The position numbers and the translations under genes were made by a program. A stretch of DNA of 64,000 bases, from the NCBI GenBank assembly GCA_017399065.1, contig JAFQEL010000046.1, positions 16,308-80,307 of the forward strand. Reading direction: 5' to 3'. This DNA comes from Clostridia bacterium (GTDB lineage Bacteria; Bacillota; Clostridia; Oscillospirales; Acutalibacteraceae). The notes beneath the pieces were generated by a model. The model was not told where the DNA came from. It saw only the letters and a list, made by a program, of their open reading frames with translations, and did not search any database. Positions 1 to 9,152 of the stretch are shown in pieces (position 1 is the stretch's first letter; every line of letters begins with the position of its first letter).

Positions 1-200
1 TCGCCTCCAAACATACCCCAGTAGGGCATAATTTTATAGTGCGGGTCATAATGTCCCCAACCCATTAAGCCGTGTACAAATATATACGGGTAGTTTGTAT
101 GCCATTTGTCGCTGTTGTATTCGCCTTTTGGCTGTGACGGAAAAACAAGCGATATCAGTGTCATAAAAATTGCAAGAATAAATGAAGTTACTTTTGCCAT
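1..200 (-). CDS. Secreted lipase / alpha-beta hydrolase, N-terminal part only
   Basis: The first 66 residues of a protein that runs off the left edge. A hydrophobic N-terminal signal segment (about residues 4-20, ending near FPSQP) is followed by the stretch YPYIFVHGLMGWG. In bacterial triacylglycerol lipases this is the first beta strand and the oxyanion-hole HG motif. The start is the ATG at 198-200, preceded by a clear AGGAGG at 209-214. The nucleophile elbow and the rest of the catalytic triad lie outside the window, so activity cannot be judged. The lipase family is inferred from the HGLMGWG pattern and the secretion signal; other alpha/beta hydrolases could begin in the same way. Confidence 0.7.
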   Translation of the reverse strand, partial: MAKVTSFILAIFMTLISLVFPSQPKGEYNSDKWHTNYPYIFVHGLMGWGHYDPHYKIMPYWGMFGG

Positions 201-330
201 ATTTTATTCCTCCTTTGGTAAGAATATTTTACCAATATATCTGTGAATAATCAAGCATATTTCTTGTTTAATATATTTGTTTGGAAAAATATGCTTTTTG
301 TCAGAATTTCATTTTTATGAATATCACGGT

Positions 331-359
331 TTGTTTTTTCGGTGCGGATGTGATATACT
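331..359 (+). promoter_or_regulatory. Putative sigma-A promoter for GH38 gene
   Basis: TTGTTT (331-336) and TATACT (354-359) are separated by 17 bases. The -10 box is preceded by TG (extended -10). It lies about 35 bases before the GH38 start, in the divergent gap of 193 bases. Confidence 0.45.
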
Positions 360-393
360 TCTTTTAATCATTAATATAACGGATGTGGTATAA

Positions 394-2811
394 ATGAAAG
401 AACTTCATATGATATGCAACGCTCACCTTGACCCCGTATGGCTCTGGCAGAAGCCCGAGGGTATAGCCGAGGCTATATCGACATTCCGCGTTGCGGCAGA
501 TTTCTGCGAGGAGTTTGACGGCTTTATTTTTAACCACAACGAATCCGTGCTTTACGAATGGGTTGAGGAAAACGAGCCTGAGCTTTTTGCACGCATACAG
601 CGGCTTGTAAAGCAAGGCAAGTGGCGTATAATGGGCGGCTGGTATTTACAGCCCGACTGCGTTATGCCCTGCGGTGAAAGCTTCATCCGTCAGATTGAAA
701 CCGGCAAAAAATATTTCAAGGAAAAATTCGGTGTAACACCGACAACCGCAATCAACTTTGACCCCTTCGGTCACACGAGAGGTCTTGTGCAGATACTCAA
801 AAAAAGCGGCTACGACTCGTATGTGTTTATGCGTCCTGCGTGGGTTGAAGCTGAGCACGATTTTATATGGCGCGGCTTTGACGGCAGCGAAATACTTGCC
901 CATAAGCTCAGCGGCGGCTACAACACGGGCAAGGGCAAGGTGATAAACAAAATCAACCTTGCGCTCGAGCGTGAATACGGCGACGGAGTGAATATGACCT
1001 TCTGGGGTATCGGCAACCACGGCGGAGGCCCGTCAAGAGAAGATCTAAAAACCATAGCAGAGTATATGTCTGCTCATCCCGAACAAGGGCTTCGTCACTC
1101 GTGGTGTGAAAATTATTTTGAGCGTATCAACAAATCAAACCTTGAGGTTTTTGATGAGTCGCTCAACTACACAATGGTCGGCTGTTATACCTCAATGGTA
1201 CGTATAAAGCAGGCTCATCGCAAGCTCGAAAATGACCTTGCAGTCTGCGAAAAAATGCTCGCGCTCAGCGGAGCTTCTTACGATAAATCTGAACTCGAAA
1301 AAGCAGAAAAAGCTCTGCTTTTCTGTGAGTTTCACGATATTCTGCCCGGCTCGGGCATAAAGGCGGTTGAGGAGGACTGCCTGCGTCTGCTTTCATACGG
1401 CAGTGAGATTGCGGACAGATACAAGACAAAGGCTTTCTTTAAGCTGTGTGAGGGACAGCCCAAGGCAAAGGACGGCGAAATTCCCGTGCTTGTTTTCAAT
1501 CCGCATCCGTATAAAATCACGCAGGATGTTGAGGTTGAATTCCAGCTTCAGGACCAGAACTGGAACGAAAACGAGGTAACGCTTGTCAGAGTGCGTGACA
1601 AAAACGGCAATTATCTGCCCTCACAGAATGAAAAGGAGGCTTGCACGTTCAGTCTCGATTGGCGCAAGCGTGTGTGCTTTAGTGCAGAGCTTGAGCCGAT
1701 GAGCATAAACCGCTTTGACTGCGAGCTATATGTCGAGAATTATCCCAAACGTAAGATCGAGCCCTGCGACGAGAATCAGACGCACTTTACGTTTGACAAC
1801 GGCATAATGCAGGCGACAATAAACAAGCAGACGGGACTTATCGACAGCTATACATATAACGGAAAAGATATGCTGACGACAGACAGTGCAAAAATTACTG
1901 CCGCAAAAGATAACGAAGACCCGTGGGGAATGAACGTTGACAGCTTCAATGATACCTTAGGTGAATTCACATTGCTGAGTGATAAAGAGGTCAATGAATT
2001 CAACGGATATCCCGATGAAAAAATACCCAATGTAAGAGTAATCGAAAACGGTGCTGTACGCACAAAGCTTCAGGCGATTTTCGGTTGTGACAAATCTTAT
2101 GCGGTTGTAACATACACTCTGCCTAAAAGCGGAAATTATATTGATATAAAAATCAAGCTGCTTTCAAACGACAACAACAGATTTTACAAGCTCAACCTCA
2201 ACACCGCTTTTGATAAGCCTGATTTTTGGGGTCAGACAGCCTTCGGCACTGAGAAGCTCCGCACGGAAGGTGAGGAGGCTGTTTATCAGAAATGGTGCGG
2301 TGTTTACGAAAACGGTGAAGGTATAACAGTGCTGAATAAAGGCACATACGGCGGCAGTCTTGATAAAAACGTGCTCGGTATTTCACTGCTTCGCACTCCT
2401 GTATATTCGGCTCACCCGATAAATGACAGACCACTTGCCGACACTGACCGTGCACACGACCATATTGACATAGGCGAGCGTGAGTTTGAGTACAGAATTA
2501 CTGCAGACAACGCACAGCCTGATATGCAGGCGGAGATTTACAATCAGCCTTGCATTGCTCTTTCATTCTTCCCGTCGGGTCTGGGCGTTAAGAAGCATAC
2601 GGCTGTTGAAATCAACAATCCCGATGTTATTATGACAAGGCTCTGCAAAACCGATAAAGGTACGCTGATAAGGCTGTTCAATTCAACCGACAAGCACGCA
2701 AAGGCGGAGCTTGAATTTAACGGTAAGGTTTTAAGTGTTGATATGGGTGCATTTGAGGTGCAGACTTATATCTTTGCCGAAGGTGAGTTTTTTAAGAGTA
2801 ATTTGTTCTGA
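394..2811 (+). CDS. Cytoplasmic alpha-mannosidase, GH38
   Basis: An 805-residue glycoside hydrolase of family 38, retaining alpha-mannosidases that need a divalent metal. The metal and catalytic residues expected for the family are all visible: His11 and Asp13 in NAHLDPVW, the Asp nucleophile at residue 123 in FDPFGH, and His314 in the FHDILPGSG segment. No signal peptide is present, so it acts in the cytoplasm on imported mannosides or N-glycan fragments. The start is the ATG at 394; the ribosome site (GGATGTGG) is weak. It stands alone, with a separate small gene 67 bases downstream. It contrasts with the second GH38 at 9153, which lacks the nucleophile. Confidence 0.88.
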   Translation: MKELHMICNAHLDPVWLWQKPEGIAEAISTFRVAADFCEEFDGFIFNHNESVLYEWVEENEPELFARIQRLVKQGKWRIMGGWYLQPDCVMPCGESFIRQIETGKKYFKEKFGVTPTTAINFDPFGHTRGLVQILKKSGYDSYVFMRPAWVEAEHDFIWRGFDGSEILAHKLSGGYNTGKGKVINKINLALEREYGDGVNMTFWGIGNHGGGPSREDLKTIAEYMSAHPEQGLRHSWCENYFERINKSNLEVFDESLNYTMVGCYTSMVRIKQAHRKLENDLAVCEKMLALSGASYDKSELEKAEKALLFCEFHDILPGSGIKAVEEDCLRLLSYGSEIADRYKTKAFFKLCEGQPKAKDGEIPVLVFNPHPYKITQDVEVEFQLQDQNWNENEVTLVRVRDKNGNYLPSQNEKEACTFSLDWRKRVCFSAELEPMSINRFDCELYVENYPKRKIEPCDENQTHFTFDNGIMQATINKQTGLIDSYTYNGKDMLTTDSAKITAAKDNEDPWGMNVDSFNDTLGEFTLLSDKEVNEFNGYPDEKIPNVRVIENGAVRTKLQAIFGCDKSYAVVTYTLPKSGNYIDIKIKLLSNDNNRFYKLNLNTAFDKPDFWGQTAFGTEKLRTEGEEAVYQKWCGVYENGEGITVLNKGTYGGSLDKNVLGISLLRTPVYSAHPINDRPLADTDRAHDHIDIGEREFEYRITADNAQPDMQAEIYNQPCIALSFFPSGLGVKKHTAVEINNPDVIMTRLCKTDKGTLIRLFNSTDKHAKAELEFNGKVLSVDMGAFEVQTYIFAEGEFFKSNLF

Positions 2812-2878
2812 TAGGTCTTGACATATCGGATTTTTAAGCCTATATTGAAAATATACTAAATAAGGAGGATTATTTGTT

Positions 2879-3295
2879 ATGGATGAAAACAATGTTTTTG
2901 AGCCTGAGTTTGTTGATGTTCCCGCTGAGGAAGCACCCGCTGCAGAACCTGCTCAGCCCACATACGAGCAGGAGCCTGTTTACGTGACTCCTCCTGCATT
3001 TGAACAGCCTGCAGTTTCACCGAAGAAGAGAACGGTTGCTCTTATTCTTGCAATCGTTGTGGGTGAACTCGGCATTAATCAGCTGTATCTCGGTCTCGGT
3101 TCAAAAAGACTTATCATGGCTATAATCGCTACTGTTTGCGATGCACTTAGCTGGATTCCGGTTCTCGGTTGGATAACCGCTATTGCTTCTATACCTCTCT
3201 GGATTATCTGCCTTGTCGGTGCAATCAAAGATATTATTGCAACAGCAAAGGGCACGATGCTTGACGGTCAGGGCTTGCCTGTTAAAAATTGGTAA
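2879..3295 (+). CDS. TM2-domain membrane protein
   Basis: A 138-residue protein with an acidic, Pro/Ala/Glu-rich cytosolic tail (about residues 1-45) followed by a TM2-type module. This begins with the pattern KKRTVALILAIVVGELGINQLYLG, interrupted here by no charged residues except one Glu, and continues with further hydrophobic segments to about residue 125. TM2 proteins are small membrane proteins of unknown molecular role. The start is the ATG at 2879 with AAGGAGG 9 bases upstream. It appears monocistronic: a strong terminator follows at once. The TM2 call rests on the G-x-x-G-x-N/H-x-x-Y-L-G signature and topology. Confidence 0.7.
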   Translation: MDENNVFEPEFVDVPAEEAPAAEPAQPTYEQEPVYVTPPAFEQPAVSPKKRTVALILAIVVGELGINQLYLGLGSKRLIMAIIATVCDALSWIPVLGWITAIASIPLWIICLVGAIKDIIATAKGTMLDGQGLPVKNW

Positions 3296-3308
3296 AAACA
3301 CAATATTT

Positions 3309-3348
3309 AAGGCGTATGAGAATCAACTCATACGCCTTGATTTTTATT
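3309..3348. terminator. Bidirectional intrinsic terminator
   Basis: A perfect 12-bp stem (3309-3320 with 3327-3338), a 6-base loop and a following T-rich stretch. It sits between convergent genes ending at 3295 (+) and 3350 (-) and has A-rich sequence on the other side, so it can serve both. Confidence 0.85.
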
Positions 3349-3349
3349 A

Positions 3350-4330
3350 TTATTTGGTTGCTGTCTGTTTGTCGACAACCTCTGTCAGGAACGATTTTAT
3401 TGATTCATCATACAGCTCTGTGTGATACAGACGGAGCCTGGAATGCTGACCGTCCTTGAACCAGACGAGTCTTTTCTGTGAATCGGGTGTGCCCGCCGCG
3501 GCAAAAAGCTCCTTAGCCTTTTCAGGTGCGGAGTAAAAATCGGCATCGCCATGAAGCATAAGTAAGGGCTTTTTATAATTTGCAATCTTATGTATCGGGC
3601 CGATCTTCATTGAATAGCCGGTATAGTGCTTTGCAAACATATTGACAAAGTCGATGACGATAAAAGACGGTGCATGAAAGCCTTTCATACGACGTTTGAA
3701 GCTGTGATAGAAGGTGGAATACATACCGTCGGCAACAAATGCACTGAAGTAATCGGGGCAGTTATCGGCAGTGAGCGCATACATCGAACAGGCACAGCCG
3801 ATACAGATTCCGTGAAGGACGATTGATTTCACACCGTAATCTCTGTGAAGAATTTCGCCCCAGTGGAGCACATCACGGCTCTCGTTAAAACCGAAGGAGC
3901 TGTATTTGCCGTCGCTCTTACCGTGGCAACGCTGGTCGAGAGTGAGTACATTGTATCCGCTTTCGATATAAGCTTTTGTGTAGTAAGAGCTGTAGGTCAT
4001 ACCTTCGGTACGGCCGGGCACGATGATTACCGCGCGGTCGAAGCCGAAATCGTAATACTCGGCATAGAGGTTGAAGCCTTCGTTTATGGTATGAAGCTTG
4101 ATTTTTTTGTCGGCAAACTGTTTTATATAGCCCGTGCCTTCTTCGTACATTTCTTTAAGCTCGGGATTGTCGTAAGACACGGTATTGTTCCAGCTGTCTT
4201 TTTTCTTACGGGTGAGCGTATTCCAGAAAATAATACGTGCGACAATAATATTCGCAATCGTCACGGCAACGGCAAGCACAACAAAAACAGCAACCGCAAT
4301 AATAATATAGAGGTTGACCATTGTATTCAC
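3350..4330 (-). CDS. Membrane-anchored alpha/beta hydrolase with a Cys in the nucleophile elbow
   Basis: A 326-residue protein with one N-terminal membrane segment (about residues 7-36) and an alpha/beta-hydrolase domain of the YqkD-like type (LDQRCHGKSDG). The nucleophile elbow, normally G-x-S-x-G, reads GICIG at residues 174-178, placing Cys176 where the catalytic Ser should be. Asp262/264 in HGDAD and His296 in DGQHS are good candidates for the other triad members. It is the last gene of a leftward operon after fakB and fakA (gap of 9 bases), so a role in releasing acyl groups for fatty-acid phosphorylation is possible but inferred. Some hydrolases of this fold, such as dienelactone hydrolase, use Cys, so it may still be active. 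Confidence 0.75.
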   Translation of the reverse strand: MNTMVNLYIIIAVAVFVVLAVAVTIANIIVARIIFWNTLTRKKKDSWNNTVSYDNPELKEMYEEGTGYIKQFADKKIKLHTINEGFNLYAEYYDFGFDRAVIIVPGRTEGMTYSSYYTKAYIESGYNVLTLDQRCHGKSDGKYSSFGFNESRDVLHWGEILHRDYGVKSIVLHGICIGCACSMYALTADNCPDYFSAFVADGMYSTFYHSFKRRMKGFHAPSFIVIDFVNMFAKHYTGYSMKIGPIHKIANYKKPLLMLHGDADFYSAPEKAKELFAAAGTPDSQKRLVWFKDGQHSRLRLYHTELYDESIKSFLTEVVDKQTATK

Positions 4331-4339
4331 TTCCGTATA

Positions 4340-5983
4340 TTATTCAAAGGATAAAAGGAGATCAAACGATCTCATATGAGTCTGAACAAAATCGGTTTCG
4401 GTGAAAACGCTTTTGTTTTTTATATAATCGGTAAGCTCATCTGCATCGGTTTTGCTGAAAGATGAGCCTGCAAAAAAGGTTACGTTATCCCTTTCCTGAT
4501 CGGCAAATACCGCGTGCACAACCTGCTTTGCAACTTCGTTTACGTTCTGACCGACGGCGAGTATTCTGTTACCCGCCAGAGCAATAACGTCGTTTTTGGC
4601 GATGATAAAATTGACGGAGCTGTCGAAAACGGTATCCTTTGCCGAGTGTGTGATTACGACGTCGTATATATTGCTGACAGTACGGCTGATATCGGAGCAG
4701 ACAGACTCAGGATCGTCGGATGCATAGTCGATAATTGCAAGTGAGGCGTAACAGTCGGCAACAGATTTTGTATCGGCTATGAAAACGTTTGTTTTGTCTG
4801 TAAGCTCCTTTGCCTGAGAAGCTACGAGCATAAGATTTTTATCGTTGGGAAGCACGATAACGTTTTTATTCTCTGACGCCCTGAATGCCCTGATAAAATC
4901 ATCGGCAGAAGGTGAGTAGCCGTTAAAAGCGTTGATGACAACGTCAGCACCCATTTCCATAAAAAGATCTGACAGGTATTCATTGGGAGCAACGCAGACG
5001 AGCGCAAAATTGCCCGACTCGGAATTTGGAGAAACAACAACTGTTTTGTGGAGCTCGGAATGCTGTACGCTCATATTTTCAATCTTTAGTGACAGAAATT
5101 CGCCGAAACGGTGAGCATAGGCAAGTACCGTTTCCGGTGCCGTTGTGTGCACGTGGAACTTTACTTTGTCGTTTTCAAAAGAAGCTACGACTGAGCCGCC
5201 GAGCAAATTGAGCTGCTTTATGAACGTGTCGGAATTTACAAATTCTTTACTGTCAAGAAGCTGAAGCAGACCCTCGGTGCAGTAGCCGTAATCAAAGCTG
5301 CTTGAACGGTTGAATGCGCTGTAGTCGATAACGGCATTTTTGTCAGCGAGAGGTTTATGTGCTTCGAGTTCTTCACCGCAGAGATATTTCTGCATACCTT
5401 CGAAAAAGCAGACAAGACCTGCTCCGCCGCTGTCAACAACGCCTGCACTTTTGAGCACCGGCAGAAGCTCAGGCGTTTTTTCGAGCGTTATCTTTGCCTG
5501 AGCAAGAAAGTCGCACAGAAGCTCTGTAAGGTCGCTGTAAGTGTTTTGTGAAACAGCCTGGGCTGCTTCGCGGGCAACGGTTAGTATTGTGCCCTCGGCA
5601 GGATGCGAAACACCGCCGTAAGCGTACTCAACACCGCTTAGAAGTGCCTTTGTGAAGCAGTCGCAGTCAGCCTCAGCTTCTCCGTTTTTGTAAAACACGA
5701 GTGAAAAACCCTTGAGAAACTGCGAAAGGATGACACCCGAGTTACCTCGTGCGCCGTATACAACCGTGTCGGTAAACTTTTTGGCCGTATCCGGCAGCTC
5801 AGCTTCAAAATTTTCAATTGCAGCAAAGCCGTTGCGTACGGTTGTGAGCATATTTGTACCTGTGTCGCCGTCGGGAACCGGAAACACATTCATATCGTTT
5901 AATTTTTCGCAATTGACAGCAAGATTACGCATACCGTAATCTATCAGTGTGCGAAACAGCTGTCCGTTAATAGATTTGCACAT
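4340..5983 (-). CDS. fakA: Fatty acid kinase catalytic subunit (DAK2 family)
   Basis: A 547-residue homologue of FakA/YloV, the ATP-binding subunit that phosphorylates fatty acids held by FakB. The N-terminal DAK2 domain shows the nucleotide/Mg motif PVPDGDTGTNM (about residues 35-45) and GARGNSGVILSQ (about 79-90). The C-terminal half is the DegV-like middle/C domain typical of FakA. Length matches the family. The start chosen is the ATG at 5983 because INGQLFR directly after it is the usual family N-terminus and an in-frame stop lies just upstream; the nearest AGGAG is rather distant. It follows fakB by 25 bases in the same direction, forming a complete kinase operon for exogenous fatty-acid use. 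Confidence 0.87.
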   Translation of the reverse strand: MCKSINGQLFRTLIDYGMRNLAVNCEKLNDMNVFPVPDGDTGTNMLTTVRNGFAAIENFEAELPDTAKKFTDTVVYGARGNSGVILSQFLKGFSLVFYKNGEAEADCDCFTKALLSGVEYAYGGVSHPAEGTILTVAREAAQAVSQNTYSDLTELLCDFLAQAKITLEKTPELLPVLKSAGVVDSGGAGLVCFFEGMQKYLCGEELEAHKPLADKNAVIDYSAFNRSSSFDYGYCTEGLLQLLDSKEFVNSDTFIKQLNLLGGSVVASFENDKVKFHVHTTAPETVLAYAHRFGEFLSLKIENMSVQHSELHKTVVVSPNSESGNFALVCVAPNEYLSDLFMEMGADVVINAFNGYSPSADDFIRAFRASENKNVIVLPNDKNLMLVASQAKELTDKTNVFIADTKSVADCYASLAIIDYASDDPESVCSDISRTVSNIYDVVITHSAKDTVFDSSVNFIIAKNDVIALAGNRILAVGQNVNEVAKQVVHAVFADQERDNVTFFAGSSFSKTDADELTDYIKNKSVFTETDFVQTHMRSFDLLLSFE

Positions 5984-6008
5984 GGGCTTTTGTCAGCAAC
6001 TCCTGTCG

Positions 6009-6944
6009 TTAAGAATTGAGTGCGGTGATAATATCTTTTTCGGCAGAAAGGTCTGTAACCTCGTTGCCGAAATAATATATGCCTATCATACCGGGGCCGA
6101 TGTTGGTTGCATTTGCACAGAAGCAGCTTGAGATGAATACTTTTTTGAAGCTGTATTCCTTCTCAATCATTTCTTTAAGAGCATTTGCATATTCTTCTCT
6201 GTCGGTATGATATATTACGGCGTAATTGTTTTTGATATCCGTGGCTGTTTTGCCGACATATTTAACGGTAAGCTCAAGAGCCTTGCGTATACCCTTTGCC
6301 TTGGTGAGTACGGTTACATAACCTTCGCTGTTGCAGTCACCCATAGGCTTTACGTTTGCGAAATTGCCCATAATTGCTTTGCCCATTGTGATGCGGCCTC
6401 TGCGTGCGACGGCAACAAGGTCATCAACGGGTCCCATCTGATGTACACGCTGCTTGTTTGCCTCAAGCCACTCGATAACCTCTGTGAATGACTTCCCTTC
6501 TTTTTGCATAAGGCTTGCATACAGCGTGAGCAGAGCAAAAGCACCCGACATACGCATTGAATCGAAGCAGTAAATATTTGCCTCGGGATATTTTTCTTTT
6601 ACTTTTTTTGCGGCTGCGCAGGTAAAATCATAAGTGCCGCTGATTTTGGATGAGAGTGACATGCTCAGCACGCTGTAACCGTCTTTTACATATTTCTCAA
6701 AGATGTCTATGTATTCGTCAAGAGTGGGCGGCGCTGTTGAGATCTTTACTTTTTTGTCAGCAAGCAGGCGGTAGTATTCCTCTTGGCTGATAAGGGACCA
6801 GTCGAGCTTTGTTTTCATATCCCTTTCCATGCCGTTTTCGTTAATATGAATGTAGCCGTTGATGTATTCCTGCATACCGCAGAAGTTACGCATTTCTTCG
6901 GAAAGGTCGCAGGTGATATCAGCGAGAATGACGTATTTTTTCAT
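6009..6944 (-). CDS. fakB: DegV family fatty-acid-binding protein (FakB)
   Basis: A 311-residue DegV-fold protein. FakB proteins bind a fatty acid in a deep pocket and present it to FakA for phosphorylation; the acyl-phosphate then enters phospholipid synthesis. Family marks are ADITCDLSEE near the N-terminus, KISTAPPT (about residues 67-74), the SLSSKISGTY segment and VARRGRI, which carries the conserved Arg. It is the first gene of the leftward fakB-fakA-hydrolase operon. The start is the ATG at 6944 with AAGGAG 8 bases upstream. Which fatty acid it prefers cannot be read from sequence. Confidence 0.85.
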   Translation of the reverse strand: MKKYVILADITCDLSEEMRNFCGMQEYINGYIHINENGMERDMKTKLDWSLISQEEYYRLLADKKVKISTAPPTLDEYIDIFEKYVKDGYSVLSMSLSSKISGTYDFTCAAAKKVKEKYPEANIYCFDSMRMSGAFALLTLYASLMQKEGKSFTEVIEWLEANKQRVHQMGPVDDLVAVARRGRITMGKAIMGNFANVKPMGDCNSEGYVTVLTKAKGIRKALELTVKYVGKTATDIKNNYAVIYHTDREEYANALKEMIEKEYSFKKVFISSCFCANATNIGPGMIGIYYFGNEVTDLSAEKDIITALNS

Positions 6945-7034
6945 AATGCTTTGCTCCTTCTGTAAATTTTAGGCTTTAATAATCTGTGTTTGTACTGAAT
7001 TTAAAGATAAAAAAACAATTACAAATTACATCAA

Positions 7035-7063
7035 ATCGTAACATATTTCGACCCAAAAGTCAA
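7035..7063 (-). promoter_or_regulatory. Putative promoter of fakB-fakA operon
   Basis: Reading the minus strand: TTGACT (7063-7058), 17 bases, TACGAT (7040-7035). It is located 90-120 bases before the fakB start and just downstream of the lipoprotein gene's hairpin. Confidence 0.5.
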
Positions 7064-7066
7064 CAA

Positions 7067-7100
7067 TGCCGCCTGCAGAGACTCAGCCCGACAGGCGGCA
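7067..7100 (-). terminator. Hairpin terminator after lipoprotein gene
   Basis: A 9-bp GC-rich stem (TGCCGCCTG at 7067-7075 with CAGGCGGCA at 7092-7100) and a 16-base loop, 15 bases past the lipoprotein stop. On the minus strand the following tract is only moderately T-rich (TTGTTGACTTTT). Confidence 0.6.
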
Positions 7101-7115
7101 ATTTTTACCGTGAAA

Positions 7116-7964
7116 TCAGTATGTGATCGTATAATCTTTTTCGAAGGTGAAGCCGAGAGAAGCATCGTGAGTGCCGAACATATTGACCCTTATTTTCAGA
7201 ATAAGGGGTGTGGTATAGTTTGAACTGACCATTTTGCCTGTTGCTTTATCTATTGTTGCTCTTACGACACAGCTGTAATATTCGGTTGAAAAATCTTCGA
7301 TGAAGGGAGCTTTTTCTGCAACCTCGCCGGCTTCAATAACGTCGCAGACAGCACCTATGCCTACACCTGCCGTTGGATTTTTGTGTTCCTTGAGCTTAAG
7401 TACGATTTTGTATTCACTGCCGGTATCGGTGCAGGTTGCTTCCGCAACATATGCAGGGTCGAGCTTACTTACATAGCTTTGGTCGGGTACAAGGTACTCG
7501 GACTGTATATCTGCTTTGGCTGCATAAATAATCGGTTCGGTGTCATCACCCATAAACGTAGTGAGCATACTCTCTGCGGTGGACTCAAGACCTGCAGGAA
7601 TAACGACCTTATCGTTATTTACGGTACGTTTTTCGTAGTTCTTTACAACCTTTGTTGCATCGGTTTTTATTTTGTTTGCACTGTTATTGAAAAGAGCGAC
7701 GATTTCTGCTGTTGTTTTCAAAGCAGATTCCGTAGGTGCTTCGGTTGTTTCTTCGGGTGCAGAGGTTTCTTCGGCTGAGGTCTGCTCCGTTTCGTACGTT
7801 ACAGCTTCGGTTGACGAGGCAGGCTCGGTTACGGTAATGTCTGCCGCTGTTGTTACCGCAAGGTCTGCCGCTGTTGTGGTATCGTCGGGCCCGGAGTCGG
7901 GTGTACAGCCTGCTGAAAGTACCGTGATAATTAATGCCAATATGAAAGCGGATACTTTTTTCAT
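7116..7964 (-). CDS. Lipoprotein with Thr/Glu-rich linker, unknown function
   Basis: A 282-residue lipoprotein: signal peptide of about 19 residues ending in the lipobox LSAGC, then a low-complexity Thr/Ala/Glu-Ser linker (about residues 25-82), then a globular domain starting at KTTAEIVALF. The domain resembles that of the lipoprotein at 14579-15430 (shared lipoprotein + ETT linker + K-x-AEIVA...A-x-K start, and similar strand-rich ends), so the two are likely paralogues. It should be displayed on the outer face of the membrane. I do not recognise the domain; substrate binding or a wall-associated role is only a guess. The start is the ATG at 7964 with GGGGG upstream. Confidence 0.65.
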   Translation of the reverse strand: MKKVSAFILALIITVLSAGCTPDSGPDDTTTAADLAVTTAADITVTEPASSTEAVTYETEQTSAEETSAPEETTEAPTESALKTTAEIVALFNNSANKIKTDATKVVKNYEKRTVNNDKVVIPAGLESTAESMLTTFMGDDTEPIIYAAKADIQSEYLVPDQSYVSKLDPAYVAEATCTDTGSEYKIVLKLKEHKNPTAGVGIGAVCDVIEAGEVAEKAPFIEDFSTEYYSCVVRATIDKATGKMVSSNYTTPLILKIRVNMFGTHDASLGFTFEKDYTITY

Positions 7965-7995
7965 TATACGTGTCCCCCTGAAAATTTATGACTTT

Positions 7996-8023
7996 ATTAT
8001 AGCACACGCACCGTGGGTTGCAA
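7996..8023 (-). promoter_or_regulatory. Putative promoter of lipoprotein gene
   Basis: Minus strand TTGCAA (8023-8018), 16 bases, TATAAT (8001-7996), 32 bases before the lipoprotein start. On the plus strand of the same gap a weak TTTACT (8077-8082) - 17 - TAAAAT (8100-8105) may serve the HAD gene. Confidence 0.5.
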
Positions 8024-8144
8024 GCATTTTCTGCAGAGGAACTTTAATGTTACTTTGGCAAATAATATTTTTATTATTTACTTATTGCGATTAATATGGT
8101 AAAATATAGTGATTTTATATTTTAACCTGAAAGGAAAAAGTGTT

Positions 8145-9140
8145 ATGATTCTCGACAAGAATGTAAACATACCCGACCTCGGCGTCATTGGCCCCGAGAG
8201 CGGTTTCCATCTTCTTGAAACAACAGAGGACGGCAAATTTATTACAGGCAAAAACGGTGTCGATTGCATCGTTGCAACAGGCGACAAGAAGGTTGAGTTT
8301 GTTTCCTTCGGCTCACACTCACTCGCTTGCGTCAAGTCAGCAATCGCTTACCCTGTTTACTACCCCGTATATCCGGTAAAGACCGAGTATCCTCTCAACG
8401 CTGTACTTATGGACCTTGACGGCACAACTGTACGCAGCGAGGATTTCTGGGTATGGATTATTCAGATGAGCACGGCAAGTATGCTCGGCAACCCGAAGTT
8501 TGAGCTTGAGGATGCTGACCTATCCTTCGTATCGGGTCACAGCGTAAGTGAGCACCTTCAGTACTGTATCGACAAGTACTGCCCCGGTGAATCTCTTGAG
8601 AAGGCACGTAACTTCTACTTTGAGCACACTCACAGAGAAATGGAAGAGATTATGGCAGGCAGAGGCAAGGACGGTGCTTTCACACCTACTCAGGGTGTCA
8701 AGGATTTCCTGCTTGAGCTTAAGAGTATGGGCATCAAAATCGGTCTTGTCACATCCGGTCTTTACGAAAAGGCATGGCCCGAAATCCTTTCCGCATTCAA
8801 GACCCTCGGTATGGGCGACCCCAAGGATTTCTATGATGCAATCATCTCTGCAGGCTTCCCGCTGCGTAAGGGCAGCGTAGGCACACTCGGTGAGCTTTCA
8901 CCCAAGCCCCATCCTTGGCTCTACAGCGAGACATCAATCGTCGGTCTCGGCGAAGCTTTTGCAGACAGAAGCAGAGTTGTCGGCATTGAGGACTCCGGTG
9001 CAGGTGCTTGCTCCGTACGTCTTGCAGGCTACACCACAATCGGTATTGCAGGCGGCAACATTGAATCCAGCGGTACAAAGGCTGTATGCTCACACTTCTG
9101 CAACAACTTTGAAGAAATTATGAAAATCATTAAAGGCTAA
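8145..9140 (+). CDS. HAD-superfamily phosphatase with extra N-terminal domain
   Basis: A 331-residue protein. The first 80 residues are an uncommon extension; after it comes a HAD phosphatase/phosphoglucomutase-like domain. Motif I is MDLDGT (Asp90, Asp92), motif II TSG in IGLVTSGLY, motif III Lys in SPKPHPW and motif IV GIEDSGAG. The start is the ATG at 8145 with AAAGGAAAAAG upstream, rather than the GTG at 8109, which has no ribosome site. It is followed after 12 bases by the GH38-like gene, so the pair is likely co-transcribed. A sugar-phosphate substrate released or formed next to the mannosidase-like protein is an inference. Codons are strongly biased to C-ending and AAG forms, as in highly expressed genes. 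Confidence 0.82.
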   Translation: MILDKNVNIPDLGVIGPESGFHLLETTEDGKFITGKNGVDCIVATGDKKVEFVSFGSHSLACVKSAIAYPVYYPVYPVKTEYPLNAVLMDLDGTTVRSEDFWVWIIQMSTASMLGNPKFELEDADLSFVSGHSVSEHLQYCIDKYCPGESLEKARNFYFEHTHREMEEIMAGRGKDGAFTPTQGVKDFLLELKSMGIKIGLVTSGLYEKAWPEILSAFKTLGMGDPKDFYDAIISAGFPLRKGSVGTLGELSPKPHPWLYSETSIVGLGEAFADRSRVVGIEDSGAGACSVRLAGYTTIGIAGGNIESSGTKAVCSHFCNNFEEIMKIIKG

Positions 9141-9152
9141 GGAGGTCTATCA

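Noticed and set aside
3845..4354. Plus-strand frame of 169 codons opposite the alpha/beta hydrolase
   Set aside because: Lies fully over a gene with intact fold and motifs; no start signal.
8109..8144. Upstream GTG start for the HAD protein
   Set aside because: No ribosome site before it, while AAAGGAAAAAG lies at the right distance from the ATG at 8145.
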